The notes under the pieces: generated by a model
Told to the model about the DNA's origin: nothing
The model's database searches: none
What the model saw: only the letters and a program-made list of their open reading frames with translations
Part shown: in pieces, positions 11,901 through 21,205 of the stretch
Layout of the letters: each line of letters starts with the position of its first letter
Position numbering within the stretch: the stretch's first letter is position 1
Program-made: the position numbers and the translations under genes
DNA from: Neoconidiobolus thromboides FSU 785
Lineage: Eukaryota > Entomophthoromycota > Entomophthoromycetes > Entomophthorales > Neoconidiobolaceae
NCBI GenBank assembly: GCA_025603075.1
Contig: MU626418.1
Coordinates: 1 to 45,888, forward strand
Length of the DNA stretch: 45,888 nt
Direction of reading: 5' to 3'

Positions 11901-14759
11901 TTCCCTATTGATGAAATTGCTAGTGATAAGCAAGATACAAAGGTTAAAATGGACGATTTGCCATTTTATTGCATTGGGTTTAAATCTGCTGCACCTGAAT
12001 TTACTTTACGTACTAGAATATGGGCCTCTTTAAGATCTCAAACTTTATATCGTACTATTTCTGGATTCATGAACTATTCTAAAGCCTTGAAATTATTGCA
12101 CCGAATCGAAAATCCAGAGTTAGTTCAGTTGCTAGGCGGTAATAGTGAAGCTTTAGACGAAGAGTTAGATTTAATGGCAAGGCGTAAATTTAACTTCCTG
12201 ATTTCTATGCAAAGATACACCAAGTTTAATAAGGAGGAAAAGGAAAATGTAGACTTTTTATTAAAGACTTATCCAGATCTCCAAATTGCTTATCTTGAAG
12301 AAGAAAAAGGTGTCACTGAAGATGAAGTTGTTATGTATTCTTGTTTAACTGATGGTCATATGCCAGTTAACGAAGACGGTAAAAGAGAAGCCAAATATCG
12401 TATTCGTATTCCTGGAAACCCTATTCTTGGTGATGGTAAATCGGATAATCAAAATCATGCTATTATATTCACAAGAGGTGAATATATTCAAGTCATTGAT
12501 GCTAATCAAGATAATTATCTTGAGGAAGCACTTAAAATCCGTTCCGTTTTAGCCGAGTTTGAAGAATATCAAGCTCCACAACATTCTCCATATGCTCCAG
12601 CCTCAGCCGCAGAAGAAGTAAAGAAACCAGTTGCCATTATCGGTGCCAGAGAATACATCTTCTCTGAAAATATCGGTGTACTTGGTGATATTGCTGCTGG
12701 TAAAGAACAAACCTTTGGTACTCTTACCCATCGTATCTTGTCCACTGTTGGTGGTAGATTACACTATGGTCATCCTGATTTCTTGAATATGGTCTTCATG
12801 AACACTCGTGGCGGCTTATCTAAAGCACAAAAAGGTCTTCATTTAAATGAAGATATCTATGCTGGTATGAATGCTTTCCAAAGAGGTGGAAGAATTAAGC
12901 ATTGCGAATATATTCAATGTGGTAAAGGAAGAGATCTTGGTTTTTGCTCAGTGCTTAATTTCAATACAAAGATTGGTACTGGTATGGGTGAACAGTTACT
13001 TTCTAGAGAATACTACTATCTTTACACTCAGCTTCCTTTGGATCGCTTCTTAACTCTCTTTTATGCACATCCTGGTTTTCAAGTTAACAATATGATGATT
13101 ATGTTTTCTATTCAAATCTTTTTGATGGTCTTAGCCTGTGTTGGTGTAATTACTAGTACTCAAACTGTTTGCTCTACCTCAGAAGTTAATAATGAATTCC
13201 CTGTGTTCCAAGAAAGTTTACAGTGTTGGAACAAGCTTCCAGTCACTAACTGGATCGACCGTACCGTGGTATCCGTCTTTATTGTTTTCTTCATTACTTT
13301 CCTTCCACTTATCTTACAAGTATTATCAGAGCAAGGTTTTGTTCGTATGGCAGCTAGACTTGGAAAACAATTAGCGTCCTTTTCCCCCATGTTTGAAATT
13401 TTTACTACTCAAATTTTCAGCAATTCAATTTTGAGCAACATGAGCTTTGGTGGTGCCAGATATATTGGTACTGGTCGTGGTTTTGCTACTACAAGACAAA
13501 CTTTTGCAATTCTTTACTCAAGGTTTGCTAGCTCTAGTATTTATTCTGGATTGAGAGGTTTCCTGTTTTTAATGTTCGCTTGTCTTGCCCCTCATCTTTT
13601 CTCACCTTTCTTTCTTTACTTCTGGTTTACAGTTATTGGTTTGGTCTTATCCCCTTGGATCTTTAACCCTCATCAATTGTCTTTAATGGAGTTCATTCTT
13701 GATTATCGTAACTTTTTAAGATGGATGTCTGCTGGTAACTCTTCCTCAGCAAAAGAATCATGGGTTGCTCATTGCCGTTATGCACGTACTAGAATCACTG
13801 GTCAAAAGAGAAAGAAGCTTGGTGATAAAGAAAGAAAGATTGGAGGCCATGTACCTAGAGCTCATCGTTTGATTATCTTCTTCTCAGAAGTCATTGTACC
13901 AATGATGTTTGCCATTCTGACTGTATTGATTTATGGTATCGTTTCAAACTATGATCCTGTTATTGAGGAGGACAAAAATGGTAAAAAGCCATATACTCCT
14001 CCTTCTCTTAAAGGTTCATCAGGTTTGGTACGTGCGATCTTAGTTGCTTTCCTACCTATCATCTTAAATGCTGGTATTTTGATTGTCTTGTTCCCAGTCT
14101 CCTTATTTTTGGGTCCAGTTATGACCATCTGTGCTAAATCCTTTGGTGCTGTTATTGCTGCTATTGCTCACGCTTGGGCAGTTTTAAATCTCATTATTTG
14201 CTTCGTATTATTATGGTTCTTAGAAAACTTTAACTTATCTCGTGCTATCCTTGGTATTACTGCTGCTATGTTTATTCAACGTTTCATATTTGCTTTATTA
14301 ATGTTTATGTTCTTGACACGTGAGTTTGGACATGATGGTGCTAATGTAGCTTGGTGGACTGGTAAATGGATCTCAGCAGGTTTAGGATGGATGACTATTA
14401 CTCAACCATTAAGAGAATTTGTATGTAAAATCATTGAAATGTCTTTATTTGCAACCGATTTCATCTCCGCTCATTTGATCTTTTTCTCACTTGCCCCATT
14501 CACACTTATTCCATATGTAGATAAATGGCATTCAACCATGTTGTTTTGGTTACGTCCTTCGAGACAGATACGTCCACCTATCTTTTCATTAAGGCAAATG
14601 AATCAACGCCGCCGTCGTGCCATTCTTTATGGAATCTTGTTTGTTATCATATTTGCTTTCTTTGTAGGCCTTATTGTAGCTCCTCTTTTATTTAAGAAGA
14701 CAATCTTAGGAATCTTTTCAAGGAAAAGCATATCTATTCTTTCTTCCTTTTATGTTTAA
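8994..14759 (+). CDS. FKS1: 1,3-beta-glucan synthase catalytic subunit
   Basis: A single uninterrupted frame of 1921 aa, full family length. It is a plasma-membrane GT48 enzyme that polymerises UDP-glucose into cell-wall 1,3-beta-glucan. It has a ~480-residue N-terminal cytosolic region carrying the FKS1 domain (YLLIWGEALNIRYLPEVICFIF) and a first membrane cluster (~485-870). The central catalytic region contains GGRLHYGHPDFLN, GLHLNEDIYAGMNAFQRGG and GKGRDLGF. A second membrane cluster lies at ~1360-1900. The first ~190 residues are Ser/Asn-rich and presumably disordered. The segments aligned with echinocandin hot spots differ from the ascomycete consensus: HS1 reads LALIWSVKNA (696-705) and HS2 NWIDRTVV (1419-1426). 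Being intron-free contrasts with its neighbours. The paralogue (FKS1/2/3) cannot be decided. Confidence 0.97.
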   Translation: MKGINKKNNKQEKDDNETYEQLEYLEEDFTNDPRLNPYNTSISFINNYLDENQEEYDIENPMRSPYYSSDSSVNSPNNLQVPKQPSPILDVNRIKGSNQGGNYPESILELGMGGSSSSQSSIREASQEHFNSLDLFGSLRSTKLADSRYAKYAPSTESLLALIESKKPQYPAQSVSSFSRASSWVSDNNNETEYFDLPGHRSLAKDYPWPAWSTQNQVPLSKEEILDIFMDLKAKFGFQTDSIRNQYDSLMTMLDSRASRMSPTLALLTLHADYIGGVNSNYRKWFFAAEFNKDSSLHQDLKLGSGIGDQMEEQYMAESLEEWWRNKMSKLTQHERVRNIALYLLIWGEALNIRYLPEVICFIFKLANDHYLSIDDTAKNNSVEEGDFLNNVITPLYNYIRDQNYEVVNGQFLKRERDHAQVIGYDDINETFWTRESCERLVLEDKKTKLMSLVPGERYQRLKDVNWKKSIKKTYFERRTWLHIITNFSRLWIFHISVFYYFWIINSPFILIPYDQYVSDREDGIDLEANEANFPPQLWSLVGLGGAISAFIALWGSFCELFFIEKDWAKYRILFRRMAILSVIYILNVAPAAVVAWLSIKIKKGELILDRENVIAQILGPLHAAFAVATTIFLTVIPPANLFNYIPSLTLLTSSKPNITNRAFTADYASLDFNNRAASVSMWALIGACKLIESYLALIWSVKNAFRALVYLDMGDCQDALKGYLGGFSICKLMGPITMIMMVLLLLVMFFLDSYLWYIIISSLFSIANAFSMGISILSPWKNIFGRLPKRIYTKLLATSNMEIKLRPKMLCSQVWNAIIISMYRDHLVSIDHVQKLLYQQVASDIEGKKKLKPPSFFVAQEDTGVNTEFYPPGSEAERRISFFASSLSTVIPEPLPVENMPTFTVFTPHYAEKILLSLREIIREDDQYTRVTLLEYLKSLYTVEWDNFVKDTKILAEENSLMDNEPPTFPIDEIASDKQDTKVKMDDLPFYCIGFKSAAPEFTLRTRIWASLRSQTLYRTISGFMNYSKALKLLHRIENPELVQLLGGNSEALDEELDLMARRKFNFLISMQRYTKFNKEEKENVDFLLKTYPDLQIAYLEEEKGVTEDEVVMYSCLTDGHMPVNEDGKREAKYRIRIPGNPILGDGKSDNQNHAIIFTRGEYIQVIDANQDNYLEEALKIRSVLAEFEEYQAPQHSPYAPASAAEEVKKPVAIIGAREYIFSENIGVLGDIAAGKEQTFGTLTHRILSTVGGRLHYGHPDFLNMVFMNTRGGLSKAQKGLHLNEDIYAGMNAFQRGGRIKHCEYIQCGKGRDLGFCSVLNFNTKIGTGMGEQLLSREYYYLYTQLPLDRFLTLFYAHPGFQVNNMMIMFSIQIFLMVLACVGVITSTQTVCSTSEVNNEFPVFQESLQCWNKLPVTNWIDRTVVSVFIVFFITFLPLILQVLSEQGFVRMAARLGKQLASFSPMFEIFTTQIFSNSILSNMSFGGARYIGTGRGFATTRQTFAILYSRFASSSIYSGLRGFLFLMFACLAPHLFSPFFLYFWFTVIGLVLSPWIFNPHQLSLMEFILDYRNFLRWMSAGNSSSAKESWVAHCRYARTRITGQKRKKLGDKERKIGGHVPRAHRLIIFFSEVIVPMMFAILTVLIYGIVSNYDPVIEEDKNGKKPYTPPSLKGSSGLVRAILVAFLPIILNAGILIVLFPVSLFLGPVMTICAKSFGAVIAAIAHAWAVLNLIICFVLLWFLENFNLSRAILGITAAMFIQRFIFALLMFMFLTREFGHDGANVAWWTGKWISAGLGWMTITQPLREFVCKIIEMSLFATDFISAHLIFFSLAPFTLIPYVDKWHSTMLFWLRPSRQIRPPIFSLRQMNQRRRRAILYGILFVIIFAFFVGLIVAPLLFKKTILGIFSRKSISILSSFYV

Positions 14760-15758
14760 ATCGTTGGCCTTTCTAAAAATGGATAAAATTTATAGATTTT
14801 AATCCTTCTGATATTTAATATCTTTTATTCAATAAACTTATTTTAATTAAATTGTAAAGTTTATCATTATAGTATTTGTTTCACTTTGAAAAAATAACTT
14901 ATAGAGACTGCTATTGATTATCTTTGCCTTAATAATGTCTGTTCATTTATTCAAAGTATTAGTAGATAAACTACAATAATCTTAATTTTTAACCTTATTT
15001 AAGCGTTTACAAATATTGTTAAAAACGTAGTAAATATACAAATTATACGATTTTACTTATTTGTATATTGATATTAATTTATTATGTTTTTCAATGATAA
15101 TGATAAGGTATTAATAAAAAATAGCAGTGTACACTCCTATTGCTTTATAAAAAAATAGAAAATAAAAAAATAGCAAACTGAGAATTGTCATAAATCTAAA
15201 TTTCTTATTAAGTTAAATATGAAAATATCTTCACTTAAAGAAGACTTGTAAACTTGTAAAAAAACAATTGAAAATTAATAGAAACACCTTTAATTTTTCT
15301 GTGATAGAGAAATGTAAAACTATTTTTAAAATTAAACCTATTTAATAGATGAAAATCAAACATGTAAAAACAAATTTACAATCGTACACTATACAAAAGT
15401 AAAGCGATTCTTTTCTAACAATGTTTAAATAATAGCAATAAATACTACAATAAAATCGAAACCTCAAGATAGTTAGAGCTATTATTTGTGTTTTATTATA
15501 AGTAAAACTTTAGATTTCTAACTAATATTAACAATATGAATGATTCATTTAAATGTATTAACCTATTTCAAACATAAATTAAATCTAATGCTGCTGAATA
15601 TTATTAGTTTGTATAGCTGTTAAATGCAATATATTTAAGTAAAATCAGATAATAAAAATACAATAAAATCAAACTTCAATTTACTTTAATTTACCAAACT
15701 CAAAATCTATGAATTCCATTCAATTCACTTAAAAAATAAAGATGGTTTAAAAATCTAC
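14760..15758. other. Intergenic between convergent FKS and OSH genes
   Basis: AT-rich sequence holding the 3' ends of two convergent genes. AATAAA-like motifs occur near 14830. No further gene was recognised. Confidence 0.6.
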
Positions 15759-17214
15759 TCAACATTCCTCTGAATTAGGGTTATAATTAAATATAAAGTT
15801 TTCAATCGCTTCATTTGCTTCAACAGGGTTTAGTGGAAGGCTAATTAAATCAATCAATAATAATTTTTACAAAATAAAACACTTATTACTTTTCAAGTTT
15901 CCAACTACTTCCACTTTCAGTTACATTGAAGAATCGATGCTTCCATTTCTTTTTAGCTTCTTCGTATTTGCGAGTACGATCCCTTTGATTTTGTTCTATC
16001 CGAGATTTTTCTTCAGTTGCTTTATCAAGATCTACCTTTAAATTTTCTGTAACATGTTGCCAAAGCCTTAAAAGGAAATTTAGCTTAATAAAAAATCTCC
16101 AATTTATTAACATACCTTCTAGATTCAAATTCATCTTGTTCTGCTTCTGGCGCTACATCTTTAGGATATACTTCAGCACTTATAGCATCAAAAAACAATC
16201 TTGATTTTCCTCCCTAAAATTTTTAACTTAAGTTTTTTTTATTTTGAAAACCATTTACTTTATCTGACAACTTTAATTTATCCGTCCATTTTCCTTGAAT
16301 TTCATATACTGTTTCTCCTGTATTTATTTTCTTAATTTTACCTGCTAAATCATGATATGACCCAGAAAACAATCCCTAAATAAAATTAGTATTTAATTAT
16401 CTGTTAACTATGTCATTTACCTTAGTTTTAAACTCTGCCTTACAGACCAAGTTTGTTTTTTCACATCTAATTACTGAAACGTCCCCGAGCTCATAAGTTA
16501 ATTTACCAAATAAGATTCCATAAACATATATATTAGGGTAAGTGATGGTATATTCTTCTCCCGGAAAATTTAATAAGCGAATGCGTGCTGATCCTTCTAA
16601 CATCGTTCCTGCCGATGTTCCATAAAACTTGGATTTCGGCCTCATCTCCCCTTCAATTATAAAATTATTATCTGGGCTTGCAAACACATATGCTGATATT
16701 GGGGGATGATGTGATACTTGTTCAGATAGATAATATCCTTTGGTACCATTGGAAAAATTCCAACGGCATCGGAAATATTCCCCAAGAACTGGATTGTATG
16801 GTTTACGTACCCCCTTTTAAAAACATTTAAAATTCAATTTAATTAGCTAAATTAAAAATTTACTTTAGGTCTAATGTGCCATCCAGACAAAAAATAGTGA
16901 CAAATTGCTAACATTCTTTTTTCAGGGGAATCTAATTTATGAGCTCTTTTTTGAATACAGTATTAATTTAAACCAAAACAATAAAAATAAAGTTACTCTA
17001 ATAACTCTTCTGGATGGCTCATAAAATCAGTTATCCTTTCTAAAAAACTTCTAGGCTCTAAAACAAAGGTAGGCAATGTTACCCTATGTAAATCTGAGCC
17101 TTTAGATAGTTGGCCTATCAAGGAAGTGATTATATTGCGTGCGCTTGGCTCTAAGATCTCTTCTTCTTCATGATATTCGCTGTTTTCCATCTTTAAATTG
17201 CTGTTTGTTGTCAT
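15759..17214 (-). CDS. Oxysterol-binding-protein-related lipid transfer protein (Osh4/Kes1 type)
   Basis: Seven exons (16997-17214, 16864-16945, 16421-16813, 16259-16375, 16116-16213, 15890-16066, 15759-15840) join in frame to 388 aa. The protein exchanges sterol and phosphatidylinositol 4-phosphate between membranes. The N-terminal lid region reads RVTLPTFVLEPRSFLERITDF. It is followed by HYFLSGWHIRPKGVRKPYNPVLGE in pieces, and by the ORP fingerprint EQVSHHPPISA encoded near 16,720. The C-terminal charged helix (RTRKYEEAKKKWKHRFF) and the ending NPNSEEC are typical of short Osh4-like proteins. No PH, ankyrin or FFAT segment is present, so this is the short ORD-only class. Its downstream neighbour FKS is convergent. 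Confidence 0.95.
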
Positions 17215-18302
17215 GTGTAAATCAAAAAACTTTTAATTTTTTTGTCATATATTCTTCGAATCCATATGAGATCATTATTTGCCAATGAGTAGGCTTGTTT
17301 ATAGCCAATTAGAGTTTCAGGTTACACTAAACTTTAGTTATTCACCTTGGTATTTTTAATCATGATTGTGGAGGTTCATTGGCTGTAGGGAAAAGTAAAA
17401 TCATAATAGGTTTTTTACTAAGGATTTTAAATAGCTGATGCTTTTAATTTTAGCTAAGATATTGAAAGCTGTTGAAATAAGTAATAATCTCAATTTTTCT
17501 AAGCTTTAAGGCTAAACCAATATTATAAATATGAAGTCAAAGAAAGGATACTTTATTATAAATCTAAGACTAATAGTAGAAAGAGTTTAGCACGTTAATT
17601 AGACAACCATCTTAGAGAAATATTTATGCATAGGAGCTAATAGTGTTTTAGAGCTAGGCATTTAAAGTAGTAGCTTGTTGAACTTCAAAGTTAATAGAGT
17701 ATGTTTGGTTTTTTATAATTTTTGTATCATGAGTAAATTATAATAAAAACTAAATTTAAATTTTTCAAAAAATGCAAAATATTTCAAAAATATTTCAAAA
17801 TTAATTTCTAATGTTCTTATTAACAAGTCAATATAAAATTTAGGGATCTTGTAATTAAATTACACGCATGACGTAATGAGTTCTATAAAGAAATTTTTTT
17901 ATCCTTAAAATTCACTCGTCATTCGTAACTTTACCTAGAATATAATTAGCATTTTAAATTAAAGGTTCTATTATGATTTCTAAAATAATTTCCCTCATTT
18001 ATTATTTTACGCTTATCAAAGGATTGTATTTCAAACAACTTGTTAATTTTTTTACTATTATTTAAAACACATATTTAAAATTATTGCACTCATATAATTT
18101 TATTTAAACAATATGTGCTAAACTTATAAAAATAAAAAGAGTATTTGGATTCATTAAAAATTAAATGAATTTATCATTTTTAAAAAAAAGCGTAGTAACA
18201 AACCAGAAATAAATGGAACAAGAGTTACAAAAATGTTGTGGTAAGCAGATCAGGTGGATAGCTATGTTTTTTTATAAAACCAACTGTTCTCTAAATCGGA
18301 AA
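17215..18302. other. Intergenic, nothing seen
   Basis: This 1.1-kb AT-rich stretch contains the OSH promoter and the Cyc8 3' region. Short imperfect repeats such as the doubled AAAATATTTCAAAA near 17,780 are simple sequence. No gene was recognised. Confidence 0.6.
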
Positions 18303-21205
18303 TCAGGCCTGAGAGGTGGAGCGTCTTGAAGAAGTACCATTCCTCTCGTCAGGATGGGATCCATTGGTTTGATTTTTTGGTGATTGACGGGGGGATCCGA
18401 GTTGGGATGGATGGTATGAATTCAAATTATTATTAATATTATTTGATTCATTATTTGATTCATTATTTTGTGGCTTAGGTGGAGTTGGTGGTCTATGTGA
18501 TTTATAAGAATAAGATTGACTCATACTTACTAAAGTATCAGCGGCTCCATCATAATCTTCATCAACATGGCGTGATTTACGAGACTCATTGAATTTAGGG
18601 CTAGCCATAGGTTCGCTAGGGCGGGAAAGATGAGATGGGATTGGTGGCCTTGGCTTTTCTTCAATACGGTTATGGTTATCTATATTTTGGAATGGACTTT
18701 TCTCTTCTTCTCTTGGGGTTCTAGAGATACCATGTCCAACCATAGGTGAAGGGCGAGTAGAAACTTGGTGAGATCTACGTACAGCATCATGGTGGTATGG
18801 ACTCTCATGATGAGGCATATGACGTTCATTCATATAAGAATGCTCGGGTCTTGAATATGGAGGTGGGCGTTGTTGTCTATAAATATCCTCTTGCTCACGA
18901 CGTTCATTATGGTGGTTTACACTTTCTTGATGATGGTAATAATTCGATTCAGGGGGACGGTGTTGAACTGAAGATCCATTATGAGGACGATTCGATATAC
19001 CTGCAGGGGAAGGGAGACTCATCTTACGATTATCTACAGGAATTGTAGCATTAGATGGCTCAGTACGTTTAATTGGCTGACGATGGAACCCAGGTTGAGT
19101 ATTAGGTGCGCGTAAAGCATCAGGATGCTGCAATAAGCTTTGAGAATATTGCGAGTGTTCATTAGCATAAGGATGACGTGGTGTGTGTCCTGGATCAACT
19201 GGTCTTGGATGTTCTTCACGTAAAATGTTTGGTAAATGATGTCCACCACGTGGATTAGGTGAATTAGTATTATTCATACGCATTAAAGGGGCAAGCTGAT
19301 CTTGATGGGAATGATTTGATCTATCTCCATTAGGCTGTATAAGTTGCTAAATAAGGATTAAATGCCATGTATAAATAATATAACTCTTACAATAGGTGGT
19401 GGCATAAGCGAAGGTGGTTCTTGACGGGGAGGTGGAGGGTATGATTGAACCCCTGGTCCTGGCCCGATTGGTCCCTTATAATTTTAAGAAACGCTATTTA
19501 TTTGTTTGAAAATATTTACCTGATTAAATCTAGCTATGTGTCCATTTCCATTAGCATAGCTATTTTGAAAATGATTTGGATTTATATCTTGAGGTACTGG
19601 AGCACTACTGAAAGTATTAGATACTTTTGAAATGAAAGTTTTAATAACATTACACTCTCTCACTTTGATTACTATTTAACAAGTTCAATCTTTGCCTTAT
19701 AAGTTGATTATTTGGATCTAAATCCAAAGCACGGCTATATGCATCTCTTGCATCTTCAATTTGGTTGTTGCAAGATTCGTACAAAGTTCCTAAATCATAC
19801 CTAAAGTACTTAGTAAATGTTATAAATAACAAATCTAATTTCATACCAAACTTCACTAATGTGTGGGTTGATGCGAATAGCTCTAGAATAGGCATCTAAA
19901 GCGTCACGAAACTGATTTATTTGATAATAAAGTACACCAATTGAACACCAAAAGGCTGCATTTTTCCCATCACGATAACTAAAACCAAAGTTCAATAAAC
20001 CAATTATTATTATGTTATTGTGAACTTACACAGCTTGTTGATAGGCTTCATATGCTCTTCCATATTTGCTTTGAGCCATAAAACAACGGCCTAACAAATA
20101 AAAAGTCTGTGGATCATTTGGATCTAAAAAACGTTAATTTTTTTAAAAAAAAGTTGTAAAGTAAATTACCAGCCTCAATAGATTTGTTGAGATAAACAAT
20201 GGCTTTATCTTGATCCTCAAAAGGCGCAGCAGATTGATGATAGAGCCAGCCCAATTGCTGCAACACTTTAGCATGGGATGGGTTCTCAGAAAGGACTCTC
20301 TCATATGCTTCTTTAGCTAAATTAAACTGGAAACGTTAGTAAAAAGTCTGTAAGTTATAAAAGAATATTACATCTTTCTGCTGCTCATAAACATGACCAA
20401 TTTGAAACCAAATGTCCACATCAGTCAAAGGACGAGGGGGGGAACTTAAAATGTATCTAAAGCACTAAAATAATGTAAATAATGTACCAAATGATAGCAA
20501 ATAATCTTACTTGTAAACTGAGCTCATATTTATGTTGTTGCTTGTAAATAATTCCTAAACGGAAGTAAATTTCACTTCCTTTTTCAAATTTTGGCTCCAT
20601 TCTCATCACTGCGGAAAAAGCTTCCTCCGCGTGTTCTAAGGAACCATAGCGGTCATAAAGAATACCGATGCCATACCAAAGTTTGGGATCCTGATATAAT
20701 AGTGATTAGATTAAAGAGTAAAGTAAATTTAAGTATTTTTACTCTTTGGGAGGTGCCGTGGTAAAGGGCTTGTTGGTAAGCGGAATAAGCTTTTTGGAGG
20801 TCATCCATCATCAAGTAGCAATGACCTAATGCTCCCCACACTTCACCATTAGAGTTTTCGATGTTAAGAGCTCTTTGGAAGTATTCAGTAGCCTAAAGAA
20901 AAAATGAGATTACAAATAATTTTTAATAAGTGCATTTACCTTAGCGTATTGCTCCCTGGCACGATGCAGAGCAGCAATCTGGAATAGAGCGGTAAATGAG
21001 TAAGGATTGTGGCGAAGGGCTGACTCATATGACTTCATTGCCTTTTCAGGCTCATTCATCATTTCAGCTAATGAGCCTTGAGGATGGTATGTAAGTTTAT
21101 GTTTGGTTATGTGGAGGAGATTAGCTTACCTAAATGAATCCAGGTGGATTCATTTAACCCAGTTAGTTTCTGTACAAGAGGGTTGTTTTGTAAATTAGAC
21201 CCCAT
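18303..21205 (-). CDS. SSN6: General transcriptional corepressor Cyc8/Ssn6 (TPR protein)
   Basis: This is a multi-exon gene (at least ten short introns) read from ATG at 21205 to TGA at 18303. The corepressor works with Tup1 on DNA-bound repressors. The N-terminus (LTGLNESTWIHLGSLAEMM) is followed by about ten tetratricopeptide repeats. Recognisable units include ALRHNPYSFTALFQIAALHR, NSNGEVWGALGHCYLMMDD, DPKLWYGIGILYDRYG, DVDIWFQIGHVYEQQKDF, NAAFWCSIGVLYYQINQF and HISEVWYDLGTLYESC, ending DPNNQLIRQRL. This order and spacing is characteristic of Cyc8. The last ~450 residues are Pro/His/Asn/Ser-rich and disordered, with doubled Asn-Glu-Ser repeats near 18,450. Exact splice sites in the middle were not all fixed; span and identity are solid. 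Confidence 0.94.
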
